A stretch of 7,181 bases of DNA from an uncultured Eubacteriales bacterium (GCA_900553315.1 USCW01000079.1:1-7181); one strand, 5' to 3'. Numbered from the stretch's first letter, positions 1 through 7,042 are shown. Notes: generated from the sequence alone by a model not told the origin. Numbers and translations are program-made.

Positions 1-5
1 CGCCA

Positions 6-115
6 GACGGGCTCCGTCCTTTGGTCGTGCCCGCAGGCACGAAATCCCGCCTCTGCAGAGGCGAAATTCCCTTTGGCCCCTTCCAATGAAGGGATTGTTA
101 TGCGCCTTAGCGCAT
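6..115. repeat. Array of five short hairpins in the left intergenic region
   Basis: Five inverted repeats follow one another with short linkers. GACGG/CCGTC spans 6-18 with a GCT loop. TCGTGCC/GGCACGA spans 25-42 with a CGCA loop. CGCCTC/GAGGCG spans 48-63 with a TGCA loop, the whole being a perfect 16-base palindrome. TCCCTT/AAGGGA spans 68-94 with a possible inner TGG/CCA pairing. ATGCGC/GCGCAT spans 100-115 with a CTTA loop. None is followed by a T-tract, so none is a canonical intrinsic terminator. No open reading frame with a convincing start covers the stretch. It may be a dispersed intergenic repeat, a structured RNA, or the 3' end region of a gene lying to the left. The hairpins are seen directly; the role is unknown. 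Confidence 0.6.
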
Positions 116-153
116 GACTGAGGATCATCCCCGCCCCTTTCTCACAAAGCCCT

Positions 154-183
154 CTGGCAGTTCTGCCCTAAATTTGCTATACT
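154..183 (+). promoter_or_regulatory. Probable sigma-A promoter for the glycosidase gene
   Basis: An extended -10 element, TGCTATACT, lies at 175-183 (TATACT matches five of six consensus bases and is preceded by TG at the right distance). A weaker -35 candidate, CTGGCA (four of six), lies at 154-159, giving an 18-base spacer. Transcription would begin near 190 and leave a leader of roughly 57 bases before the start codon. The extended -10 makes a weak -35 tolerable. This is a pattern match only. Confidence 0.5.
156..167. promoter_or_regulatory. Possible operator palindrome overlapping the -35 region
   Basis: GGCAG-TT-CTGCC is a short perfect inverted repeat that overlaps the putative -35 element and the first part of the spacer of the promoter for the glycosidase. 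A repressor bound there would block RNA polymerase, which would suit a substrate-inducible glycosidase gene. No regulator gene is in the window, and a 5+5 palindrome can occur by chance in GC-rich DNA. Confidence 0.25.
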
Positions 184-232
184 ACCATCAGGGGTGGCGT
201 AAGCACTTTTCCCCAACAACCTTATCATTCAT

Positions 233-237
233 GGAGG
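233..237 (+). promoter_or_regulatory. Ribosome binding site of the glycosidase gene
   Basis: GGAGG stands nine bases before the ATG at 247. It fixes that ATG as the start, in agreement with the family-like N-terminus (a V-S-G-x-W opening followed by an L-P-G-S motif at residues 37-40). Confidence 0.8.
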
Positions 238-246
238 CAATACAAA

Positions 247-2793
247 ATGCAGCGCATAGACGTAAGCGGCGTATGGCGTTATGAAACAGATGAAGAGGAC
301 GTGGGCCGCGAACAGAAGTTTTATGCTCGGACGCTGACGGGCGAGGGCTTTCATCTGCCCGGCTCTGCCAGCGAAAACGGCGTGGGCATACCCTTTGATG
401 CAAGCCGATATACCTTTAAGGAGATTATTCGCGCACCCCGGGAACGTTATGAGTACATCGGCCCCCTGTGGCTTCAGCGCGAGGTGGAAGTACCGGAGAG
501 CTTCGCGGGACAGGAGGCCTTCCTGGCGCTGGAGCGGGTGAACATGGAGTCCCAGCTGTGGCTGGACGGCGAAAGCGTCGGGCGCCCCATAGTAGAGCTG
601 TCCGCGCCGCATGTATATGCGCTGCCGTCCCTAATGCCGGGGCGGCATGTGCTGACGCTGCGGCTGGATAATCGTCCGCTGATGACCAACGGCACATGGG
701 CCAGCGGGTACAGCGTAGATACGCAGGGGTACTGGATCGGCGTGGCGGGGTGCATGGAGCTTTCCTGTGCGCCCGTGTGGCGGCTGGACGGTGCGGAGAT
801 TTTTCCGGACGAGACGGGCGTCACGGCACAGCTCATTATGGTCAGCACGCTGCACATGCCGCCCGCCTTGGCAGAGGGCGTGGTCACGCTGACGGCGACA
901 GCTCCCAATGGACGCACGCTGCCGCCGCAGACAACGCCGGTAAAGCTGTTCACGCATCGTCAGCGGGTGGCGTGCCGCTATGAGATTGCCGACCCGGTGT
1001 ACTGGGACGAATTCAACTCGGCGCTGTATCAGCTGCACGTTCACGCAGAATTCGGAGAGCACGTCTGCGAGGAAGATTACACCTTTGGCTTGCGGACGGT
1101 GCGCCGTCAGGGGCGTACCATGCTGCTGAATGGCCGTCCGCTGGCGTTGCGGGGCACCATTGACTGCGCCCAGTTCCCGCTGACGGGGTATCCGCCGACA
1201 GATTTAGCCACATGGCAGGAGCGGATGCAGACCCTCAAGAGCTATGGTCTCAACCATGTGCGTTTCCACTCGTGGTGTCCGCCGGAAGCGGCCTTTCGGG
1301 CGGCGGACGAGGCAGGTATCTATGTGCAGGTGGAAATGCCGCTTTGGCTGAACCGGGACATCAACATGCCTGAGGTGGGCGACGATCCCATTCACCGGGC
1401 GTACTACACCTTGGAGGCGCAGACCATCGCCAAGCGCTACGGCAATCATCCGTGCTTCCTGCTGTTCTCCTGCGCCAATGAGACGCAGGGCGATTTCGAG
1501 TTGCTGGACGACATTGTGCGCGGGCTGAAGGCGGTGGACGATCGCCGTTTGTACACCCTGACCTCCAACTTCGATCATCCGGTGCAGCCCAGCGAGGATT
1601 ATTTCAGCGCCATGACGGCGGGCGGTTTGCCGGTGCGGATTCAGGAGCTGCACGCGCAGGTGAATCAGGCCACGGACGTTGATTTCCATGAAGCGGTGGA
1701 GCGCTTGCCGGTGCCGCTCATCACCTTTGAGGTGGGGCAGTACTGCTGCTACCCGGATGTGTCCATTATGGCGCGTTACACAGGCGCGATGGAGCCCTCG
1801 AACTTTGCATGGATCGACGCGGACATGCGCCGCAAGGGTATTCGGGAGCGCTTACCTGAGTATCTGGCCGCGTCGGGTGATTTGGCGATGCGTTTGTACA
1901 AGGAGGATGTGGAGGCGGCGCTGCGTACGCCGGGGCTGGCGGGTTTCCAACTGCTGGCGCTCTCGGACTACACGGGGCAGAGCACCGCGACCATCGGTCT
2001 GCTGGATGTTTTCCTGCACAGCAAGGGCATTTGTCAGCCGGAGGATTTCCGTTGTTTCTGCGATGCTGTGGTGCCGCTGTTCAAGGCGAAGCGTATTTTC
2101 ACTACGGACGAGGTCTTGGAGGCGGAGCTTGGGCTATATGATCACGGCGCTGCGCCTCTTGCGCGTCCGCGCTGGGGGGTGCGCATAGACAAGGACGGAG
2201 AGCCGTTCTATGAGGTAGTGACGGAGCATCCGCATATATCCGTGCCGCTGGATCGTATTACATTCTCCTGCCGACTGCATGTGACCGTGACGGTGGCAGG
2301 GCACAGCAATCATTGGGATGTTTATGTTTTCGCACCCGGTGCGTCTGAAGATGTCACGATCCTGCGCACGCCGGAGGAGTTGGCGGCGTTCCGCAAGGGC
2401 CACGGCAAAGCGATTGCGCTGCGCACCTGCTTCCCGGACGCTGTGCCGGGGAGCTACATCCCGGTATTCTGGTCGCCGGTACACTTCCCGTCGGCGAAGC
2501 CCTGCGGAGCGATCATTGACGCGGGACATCCCGCGCTGGCCGGTTTCCCCACGGGCCGCTATCCGGATTATCAATGGCAGTCGCTCTTTGACGCGTCCTA
2601 CAACATGCTTTTGCCGCTCGGTGCGTGTCCGATCATTGAAACAGTTCCGAACTTCACCGACAACATTCCACGTTCCCCGCTCTTTGAGCTTCACGAAAAC
2701 GGTGCGCACATTCTCTGCTGCGGTTTCGATCTAACCTCCACGCATCCCGCCGCCCGTCAACTCAAAGAAAGCATAACAAGGTATATGAAGTAA
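247..2793 (+). CDS. Glycoside hydrolase family 2 protein (beta-galactosidase-like), cytosolic
   Basis: Retaining glycosidase of the GH2 clan, cutting a beta-linked (or related) sugar from the non-reducing end of oligosaccharides; the exact substrate cannot be read from the sequence. The 848-residue protein has no signal peptide, so it probably acts on imported sugars. Domains in order: N-terminal jelly-roll sugar-binding domain (about 1-175, with LPGS at 37-40 and LWLDGESVG near 104-112), an Ig-like sandwich (about 176-285) and the TIM barrel (about 286-620). The barrel shows NHVRFHSW (336-343), the Asn-Glu pair N411-E412 in FSCANE (acid/base), and E495 in ITFEVGQY (probable nucleophile). Both catalytic glutamates are present, so it should be active. 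The remaining 230 residues contain FWSPVHF (741-747), HPALAGFPTG (761-770) and GAHILCCGFDL (819-829), resembling a glutamine-amidotransferase-like fold found as a tail on some GH2 proteins. That assignment is from memory and tentative. The gene stands alone, opposite to the neighbouring operon. Fold and family are confident; naming it beta-galactosidase is not. Confidence 0.88.
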   Translation: MQRIDVSGVWRYETDEEDVGREQKFYARTLTGEGFHLPGSASENGVGIPFDASRYTFKEIIRAPRERYEYIGPLWLQREVEVPESFAGQEAFLALERVNMESQLWLDGESVGRPIVELSAPHVYALPSLMPGRHVLTLRLDNRPLMTNGTWASGYSVDTQGYWIGVAGCMELSCAPVWRLDGAEIFPDETGVTAQLIMVSTLHMPPALAEGVVTLTATAPNGRTLPPQTTPVKLFTHRQRVACRYEIADPVYWDEFNSALYQLHVHAEFGEHVCEEDYTFGLRTVRRQGRTMLLNGRPLALRGTIDCAQFPLTGYPPTDLATWQERMQTLKSYGLNHVRFHSWCPPEAAFRAADEAGIYVQVEMPLWLNRDINMPEVGDDPIHRAYYTLEAQTIAKRYGNHPCFLLFSCANETQGDFELLDDIVRGLKAVDDRRLYTLTSNFDHPVQPSEDYFSAMTAGGLPVRIQELHAQVNQATDVDFHEAVERLPVPLITFEVGQYCCYPDVSIMARYTGAMEPSNFAWIDADMRRKGIRERLPEYLAASGDLAMRLYKEDVEAALRTPGLAGFQLLALSDYTGQSTATIGLLDVFLHSKGICQPEDFRCFCDAVVPLFKAKRIFTTDEVLEAELGLYDHGAAPLARPRWGVRIDKDGEPFYEVVTEHPHISVPLDRITFSCRLHVTVTVAGHSNHWDVYVFAPGASEDVTILRTPEELAAFRKGHGKAIALRTCFPDAVPGSYIPVFWSPVHFPSAKPCGAIIDAGHPALAGFPTGRYPDYQWQSLFDASYNMLLPLGACPIIETVPNFTDNIPRSPLFELHENGAHILCCGFDLTSTHPAARQLKESITRYMK

Positions 2794-2796
2794 TTA

Positions 2797-2836
2797 CGAG
2801 GGAGGGGACTTTTCTTCAGAAAAGTCCCCTCCCTCG
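2797..2836. terminator. Perfect 40-base palindrome between convergent genes, likely bidirectional terminator
   Basis: Two 19-base arms, starting CGAGGGAGGGG and ending in ACTTTTCT, are exact reverse complements separated by only TC, giving a very strong hairpin on either strand (a four-base TTCA loop if the innermost pair stays open). It starts three bases after the glycosidase stop and eleven bases beyond the rpe stop, exactly where both convergent transcripts should end. There is no T-run after the stem in either direction, so it is not a textbook Rho-independent terminator; it may stop polymerase or protect 3' ends by its stem alone. Its sequence resembles the palindromes at 7043-7086 and 7130-7169. 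Confidence 0.65.
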
Positions 2837-2847
2837 CATTCACTTCA

Positions 2848-3483
2848 TCACAACCTATGAATTTTTTCGATGTCTTCCTTGGGGTGCTCGGAGCGGTAGA
2901 GGGCGGTGCCCAGCACGGCAACATCCAGACCGGCGGAGCGGAGACGGGGGAGATTGTCGAGGGAAACGCCGCCGTCGGCCTGAATGTGCCCACGGTAGCC
3001 CATTTCGCGGAGACGGGCGATTTTGGCGAGCTGATCCTCCATGAACTTCTGCCCGCCAAAGCCGGGCTCTACTGTCATCACAAGAATCATATCGCAGAGA
3101 TCGAGCGCATCGGCTACCGCTTCCGCCGGAGTCGCGGGCTTGAGTGCAACCGCCGGGGACGCGCCCAGCGTGCGGATCTGCTTCAGCAGCGCGGGCAGAT
3201 TCTCCGTCGCCTCGGCGTGTACCGTCAGGCCCGACGCACCGGCGCGGATGAATGTCTCCGCGTACTGTTCAGGGTGAAGAATCATCAGGTGTACGTCCAA
3301 AGGCAGGGTGAATCGACTCCGCAGCGCCTTCACCATGCTGGGGCCGTAGCTGAGATTGGGAACAAAGTTGCCGTCCATGATGTCCACATGCAGCCAGTCG
3401 CAGCCCGCGTCCACCATCTTCTGCGCTTCCTCCCCCATGCGCAGGGGATCCGCCGCCAATATCGAGGGCGATACCTTAATCAT
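2848..3483 (-). CDS. rpe: Ribulose-phosphate 3-epimerase
   Basis: Interconverts D-ribulose 5-phosphate and D-xylulose 5-phosphate in the cytosolic pentose phosphate pathway. The 211-residue TIM barrel is slightly short of the usual 215-225 but complete. Family signatures run in order: SPSILAAD (5-12), LHVDIMDGNFVPN (31-43), DVHLM (63-67), VEPGFGGQKF (138-147) and QADGGV (168-173). The metal ligands expected for the family are all there (H32, D34, H65, D170), D34 and D170 also being the acid/base pair. The phosphate-binding tail is VLGTALY, where GSA is more usual. The ATG overlaps the last eight bases of rsgA (ATGATTAA), and GGAAGGAA lies just upstream inside rsgA, so translation is probably coupled. 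It is the last gene of the operon; in Bacillus subtilis thiN follows rpe at this place, whereas here the operon ends at a palindrome. Confidence 0.97.
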   Translation of the reverse strand: MIKVSPSILAADPLRMGEEAQKMVDAGCDWLHVDIMDGNFVPNLSYGPSMVKALRSRFTLPLDVHLMILHPEQYAETFIRAGASGLTVHAEATENLPALLKQIRTLGASPAVALKPATPAEAVADALDLCDMILVMTVEPGFGGQKFMEDQLAKIARLREMGYRGHIQADGGVSLDNLPRLRSAGLDVAVLGTALYRSEHPKEDIEKIHRL

Positions 3484-4354
3484 AGCGTTCCTTCCATGCC
3501 TTTCTTACATCGTCAAGTAATGCACGATAGCGCTTCACGCGCTCGGGGTCGATCTCCCCGCGCTCTACCGCCGCTGTTACCGCGCATCCCGGCTCCGAGG
3601 CGTGATAGCAGGGCGCGAAGCGGCACTCTCCTTCGTAGGGATAGAACTCCGGGTACGCATCCTTCAGCGTTACCGGGTCCATGCTGCCCTCCATTTCCAG
3701 CAGACTGAATCCTGCCGTGTCCAGCACCCGCAGACCGTTGGCCTCCAAGAGCTCCGCGTGCCGTGTCGTGTTCTTGCCCCGCTGAATCTTCTCGCTGATG
3801 TCGCCTGTTTCCAGCGTCAGCCCCGTGAGTGCGTTCAGCAGCGTGCTTTTGCCGACGCCGCTCTGGCCTGTAAAGCAGCACAGCTTCCCCTGCATGGCTT
3901 CGCGCAGCGCGTCCAAGCCCGCCAGGCTCCGGGCGCTGACCGTCAGCACAGGCACGTCCGCTTTGGCGTACTGCGTGCGAAGCTCCTCTGCCAAAGTCGC
4001 GTCTACGTCGCACTTGTTGACTACCAGCACCGCCGAAAGCTCCTGCTGACGGGCGCGTACCAGCAGCCGATCCACCAGCATGAAGTCCGGCGCAGGCACG
4101 GGCGCAACGACGATCAGCAGCAGCTCTACGTTTGCCACGGGCGGGCGCAAGCATTCTGTTTTGCGGGGCAGAATTTCCTCCAGCCAGCCGTGCTCGTCCT
4201 CCACGCCGGGGGTGAAGAAAATTTCATCCCCTACCAGCGGCGACATGCGCATACGGCGGAATTTCTTTTTGCAGCGAAGCACATATTCCGTGCCCTCCGG
4301 GGTGCGGGCGGTGTACAGACCGCCCATGCCGCGGACAATGGCTCCGCGAAGCAT
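3476..4354 (-). CDS. rsgA: Ribosome small subunit-dependent GTPase RsgA (YjeQ/CpgA)
   Basis: Circularly permuted GTPase that checks late maturation of the 30S ribosomal subunit, with GTP hydrolysis stimulated by the subunit. The 292 residues contain an N-terminal OB fold (about 1-70), then the permuted G motifs in the order G4 NKCD (113-116), G5 SAR (140-142), G1 GQSGVGKS (163-170), G2 KNTTRH (194-199) and G3 DTAGF (212-216), followed by a zinc knuckle with ligands C244, C249, H251 and C257. All key residues are intact. It lies 41 bases after the kinase stop and overlaps rpe by eight bases. In Bacillus subtilis the homologue CpgA is phosphorylated by PrkC and dephosphorylated by PrpC, so sharing an operon with that pair is meaningful. 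The start is not certain: the ATG at 4354 fits the family N-terminus, but the only strong Shine-Dalgarno lies 25 bases upstream of it, and an in-frame ACG at 4372 stands at the ideal distance, which would add six residues. Confidence 0.96.
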   Translation of the reverse strand: MLRGAIVRGMGGLYTARTPEGTEYVLRCKKKFRRMRMSPLVGDEIFFTPGVEDEHGWLEEILPRKTECLRPPVANVELLLIVVAPVPAPDFMLVDRLLVRARQQELSAVLVVNKCDVDATLAEELRTQYAKADVPVLTVSARSLAGLDALREAMQGKLCCFTGQSGVGKSTLLNALTGLTLETGDISEKIQRGKNTTRHAELLEANGLRVLDTAGFSLLEMEGSMDPVTLKDAYPEFYPYEGECRFAPCYHASEPGCAVTAAVERGEIDPERVKRYRALLDDVRKAWKERYD

Positions 4355-4379
4355 TTCCTGTGTCGTTTCCGTAGGCGTT

Positions 4380-4385
4380 CCTCCT
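4380..4385 (-). promoter_or_regulatory. Strong Shine-Dalgarno upstream of rsgA, oddly placed
   Basis: AGGAGG on the minus strand is separated by 25 bases from the ATG of rsgA, too far for normal initiation. Seven bases downstream of it, at 4372-4370, is an ACG codon in the rsgA frame, with five sense codons and no stop between it and the ATG. The weaker AGGA directly before the ATG is only two bases away. Either an unusual ACG start is used, a start codon has been lost by a T-to-C change, or the ribosome reaches the ATG by coupling from the kinase gene. Confidence 0.6.
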
Positions 4386-4395
4386 GTTGCGCGGC

Positions 4396-6303
4396 TTATT
4401 CCAGCGTAATGGTCTGCTGATAAGCGAAGCTGTTGTTCAGGTACACCCGGCAGACGTGACTGCCGGTCAGGGTGCTTTCAATGGTAACGGTGGCGTTGCG
4501 GGAGCTGTCCGGCGCAAGCGTCGCGGCGTAGACCTCGTCCTCCGTGCCGTTGTCCCCCACGAGGGTAATGCGCACGTCGATGCTTTCGGTGATCTCAGGC
4601 AGGGTGACGTTCACCTGTGCGCTGTGTACCAGACTGGCGACCCGGTACACCGACAGGGTCACGGCGGCGCCCTCGATGACCTGCGTTCCCGCTACGGGCT
4701 GCTGAAGTGCGACCGTGCCGTGTTGATTGGCCTCCTTGGAATCCACGGCCTGTATCTGCGGATTCAGCGTCAGGTTAGCGCTGGCGAGCAGTTCACGAGC
4801 TTCGGCGAGGCTCTTGCCTGCCAGATTGGGCACATAGGCGCTGCCGCCGGACACCGTGACCTGCACCACATCCCCGGCGGCGCAGGTGGTGCCTGCGTCG
4901 GGGCTCTGGGTGAGGATAGTGCCCACGGGTTCCTCGGAAACGACCCGCTCCACAACGGTCATGGACAATCCCGCGGCGGTCAGCAAGGGGATCGCGTCGG
5001 TGGTGGTGGTGCCCTCAAGGGCGGGCACCTGCTGGGCCGAGGGTCCCTTGGAGACCGTCAGCACCACGGTATCGCCCTTCTTCATGGGCGTGTCCACCTC
5101 CGGGGCCTGCAAAATGACAACGCCGATCGGTACGGTGGGGTGATTGACCTCGATGATCTCTACCTGCAAATTGGCGCGGGAGGCCAGCCGCTTGGCGGTC
5201 GCCACGTCGCTGCCCACCAGATCGGGGGCGGAGGTGCTGGTGATGACGCGTTCATAGATCGCGCCGCCGCCCAGATACAGGCCATAGAACACTAATCCGG
5301 CCATGATGAGCGTCGCCAGCGCCCACAGGGGGGCTGTTTTATGGCGGGGCTTATTGTGGCGCTGATGCTGCCGGGCGGGAGCCTTGCGGGGCTGAGTGCC
5401 TGTGTCCACGCTGACAATGCGCGGCTGGGGTGCGGTCTGCACGGGCAGGGGCGTTTCCACCAGCCGGGGCTGCATCTGATCGGTGCGGCCCTCCAAGGCG
5501 AGGCGAAGCTCGGCGGCCATTTCCATGGCGCTCTGGTAGCGGTATTTGGGGTTCTTTTCCATGGCCATCATGCACACATGGATGATGGCGGGGGGCACGT
5601 CGGGGGCGATGGACTCGATGGGCGCGGGCTTAGCGTGCAGATGCTGCATGGCCACGGCCACGGGGCTGTCTCCATCGAAGGGCACGCGTCCGGTGAGCAT
5701 TTCGTAAAGCACCACGCCGCAGCTGTAAATATCGCTGCGAGCGTCCGCCGCCTGACCGCTGGCCTGCTCGGGGCTGAAATAATGGACGGAGCCCATAACG
5801 CTGTCGCCCTTGGTCAGCGTGGAGCTATTCGCCATGCGGGCGATGCCGAAGTCCGCGACCTTGACGTGGCCCTCGGCGTTGACGAGGATATTTTGGGGCT
5901 TGATGTCCCGGTGAATAATGCCGTTTTGGTGGGCGTGCTGGAGGGCCGACAGAATGCGGATGGTGATCTGTGCGGCGGCCTGCGGGTTCAAACGGCCCTT
6001 TTCATGAATCAGGTCCTTCAGCGTTTTGCCCTGCACGTATTCCATGACGAGATAGCGATTTTCGCCGTCCATGCCCACGTCCAGCAGGTTGACGATATTA
6101 TGGTGGGTCATTTTGCTGGCGGCCTCGGCCTCCCGCTGGAAGCGGCCCACGAACTCCGCGTCCTTATTGAATTCCGGGCGGAGCACTTTAACGGCCACGT
6201 TATGACCGGTGCGCATATCCACGGCGCGATAAACGATGGCCATGCCGCCCATGCCGATCTGTTCGATCAGCTTATAGCGATCCGCGAGAATTTTTTCGTT
6301 CAT
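4396..6303 (-). CDS. pknB: PASTA-domain Ser/Thr protein kinase (PknB/PrkC/Stk family)
   Basis: Membrane kinase that phosphorylates Ser/Thr of cytosolic proteins in response to peptidoglycan fragments or lipid II, controlling wall synthesis, growth or spore germination in relatives. The kinase domain covers about 1-270: glycine loop GMGGMAIV (17-24), ATP lysine K39, helix-C E58, HRDIKPQN (131-138) with catalytic D133, DFG (151-153), and an activation loop with T162, T164 and S168 ending GSVHYFSPEQ (171-180). All catalytic residues are present. A Pro/Gln-rich juxtamembrane linker with a basic patch (311-322) leads to one membrane helix (about 325-346), inside to outside. Three PASTA repeats follow (about 358-420, 421-487, 488-555). 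The last 80 residues form a predicted beta-rich domain that is not PASTA. Length, 635, is normal. The start ATG overlaps the phosphatase stop (ATGA), with AGGAGG seven bases upstream at 6316-6311. Confidence 0.97.
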   Translation of the reverse strand: MNEKILADRYKLIEQIGMGGMAIVYRAVDMRTGHNVAVKVLRPEFNKDAEFVGRFQREAEAASKMTHHNIVNLLDVGMDGENRYLVMEYVQGKTLKDLIHEKGRLNPQAAAQITIRILSALQHAHQNGIIHRDIKPQNILVNAEGHVKVADFGIARMANSSTLTKGDSVMGSVHYFSPEQASGQAADARSDIYSCGVVLYEMLTGRVPFDGDSPVAVAMQHLHAKPAPIESIAPDVPPAIIHVCMMAMEKNPKYRYQSAMEMAAELRLALEGRTDQMQPRLVETPLPVQTAPQPRIVSVDTGTQPRKAPARQHQRHNKPRHKTAPLWALATLIMAGLVFYGLYLGGGAIYERVITSTSAPDLVGSDVATAKRLASRANLQVEIIEVNHPTVPIGVVILQAPEVDTPMKKGDTVVLTVSKGPSAQQVPALEGTTTTDAIPLLTAAGLSMTVVERVVSEEPVGTILTQSPDAGTTCAAGDVVQVTVSGGSAYVPNLAGKSLAEARELLASANLTLNPQIQAVDSKEANQHGTVALQQPVAGTQVIEGAAVTLSVYRVASLVHSAQVNVTLPEITESIDVRITLVGDNGTEDEVYAATLAPDSSRNATVTIESTLTGSHVCRVYLNNSFAYQQTITLE

Positions 6304-7007
6304 TGCGCCCCCTCCTCGTCCTTCAAAATGACGAAGGTGACGTTATCCCGGCCGCCGTTATCCAGCGCGGTTTGGAGGAGTGCGTCTGCGGCGGCCTCGG
6401 GGGCCTTGGTACGGAGGATGCGGGCAATATCTTCGTCAGGCACCATACCGGAAAGGCCGTCGGTACACAGCAGCCAGATGTCGCCCAGCTTACGCGCCTT
6501 CGTGAAGAGATCGACCTCTACGCCCTCGTCGGTGCCCACGGCGCGGGTAATAACGTTGCGCATGGGATGGTGGGCGGCCAGTTCGGGGGTCAGCACGCCC
6601 TGATTGACCAGCTCCTGCACCAGCGAATGATCCTGTGTGATCTGCTGAAAATCGCCGTCCCGGAGGAGGTAGGCGCGGCTGTCGCCGACCTGTGCGATAT
6701 AGACCTCTTTGGAGGCGGCCCACAGCAGGGTAAGGGTGGTGCCCATGCCGGAGAGGCTAGCGTCGTCCTTTTGTTGGAGGTATAGGCGGCGGTTGACGGC
6801 CTCCACGGCGAAGCGGAGCATTTTCGGGTCGGGGTCTTTACCGCGCAGGATACGCGTCAGTCCGTCCCGGGCGCCTGCGGACGCGATCTCGCCGCCCTTA
6901 TGCCCGCCCATGCCATCCGCGACGCCCCAAAGCTGCTCCATCGCAACAAGCGCGTCCTGATTATTTGCTCGCAGCTTTCCAACATCCGTTCGACTAACAG
7001 CAATCAC
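6300..7007 (-). CDS. stp: PP2C-family Ser/Thr protein phosphatase (Stp/PrpC)
   Basis: Manganese- or magnesium-dependent phosphatase that removes phosphate from Ser/Thr of the partner kinase and its substrates in the cytosol. The 235 residues show the PP2C motifs in order: GKLRANNQDA (10-19), VADGMGGHKGGE (29-40) with metal ligand D31, GMGTTLTLL (87-95), QVGDSRAY (106-113), HPMRNVITRAVG (147-158), CTDGLSGMV (181-189) with D183, and GGRDNVTFVIL (218-228) with D221. The NQD in the first motif replaces the commoner NED. There is no membrane segment, and length is typical for bacterial stand-alone enzymes. The start is GTG at 7007, chosen because AAGGAG sits eight bases upstream and the protein begins at the family's normal place. 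The stop overlaps the kinase start by four bases. In Bacillus subtilis rlmN precedes this gene; what precedes it here lies outside the window. Confidence 0.97.
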   Translation of the reverse strand: MIAVSRTDVGKLRANNQDALVAMEQLWGVADGMGGHKGGEIASAGARDGLTRILRGKDPDPKMLRFAVEAVNRRLYLQQKDDASLSGMGTTLTLLWAASKEVYIAQVGDSRAYLLRDGDFQQITQDHSLVQELVNQGVLTPELAAHHPMRNVITRAVGTDEGVEVDLFTKARKLGDIWLLCTDGLSGMVPDEDIARILRTKAPEAAADALLQTALDNGGRDNVTFVILKDEEGAQ

Positions 7008-7015
7008 GGCAAATT

Positions 7016-7021
7016 CTCCTT
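7016..7021 (-). promoter_or_regulatory. Ribosome binding site of the phosphatase gene
   Basis: AAGGAG on the minus strand lies eight bases before the GTG at 7007. The ideal spacing settles the use of GTG as start codon. Confidence 0.85.
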
Positions 7022-7042
7022 ACAATAAAATCATTTGATGCT

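Noticed and set aside
1..246. tRNA or other known RNA gene in the left intergenic region
   Set aside because: The hairpins do not form a cloverleaf, and no T-loop GTTCRA-type motif or CCA end is present. No known riboswitch consensus was recognised.
2857..3708. Open frame of 283 codons on the plus strand opposite rpe and the end of rsgA
   Set aside because: It spans two conserved genes in antisense and shows no domain; a GC-driven shadow.
4387..5295. Open frame of 302 codons on the plus strand opposite the PASTA region of the kinase
   Set aside because: Low-complexity Gly/His-rich translation with no family resemblance; a shadow of the kinase gene.
5341..6603. Open frame of 420 codons on the plus strand opposite the kinase and phosphatase genes
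   Set aside because: It lies entirely antisense to two genes with full sets of catalytic motifs. Its translation is rich in His, Gly and Ala with no recognisable domain, as expected for the antisense frame of GC-rich coding DNA.
7022..7027. TATTGT on the minus strand as a -10 element for the phosphatase operon
   Set aside because: Transcription from it would begin inside or after the ribosome binding site at 7016-7021, and there is no -35 match at the right distance. The operon promoter is more likely beyond the window.
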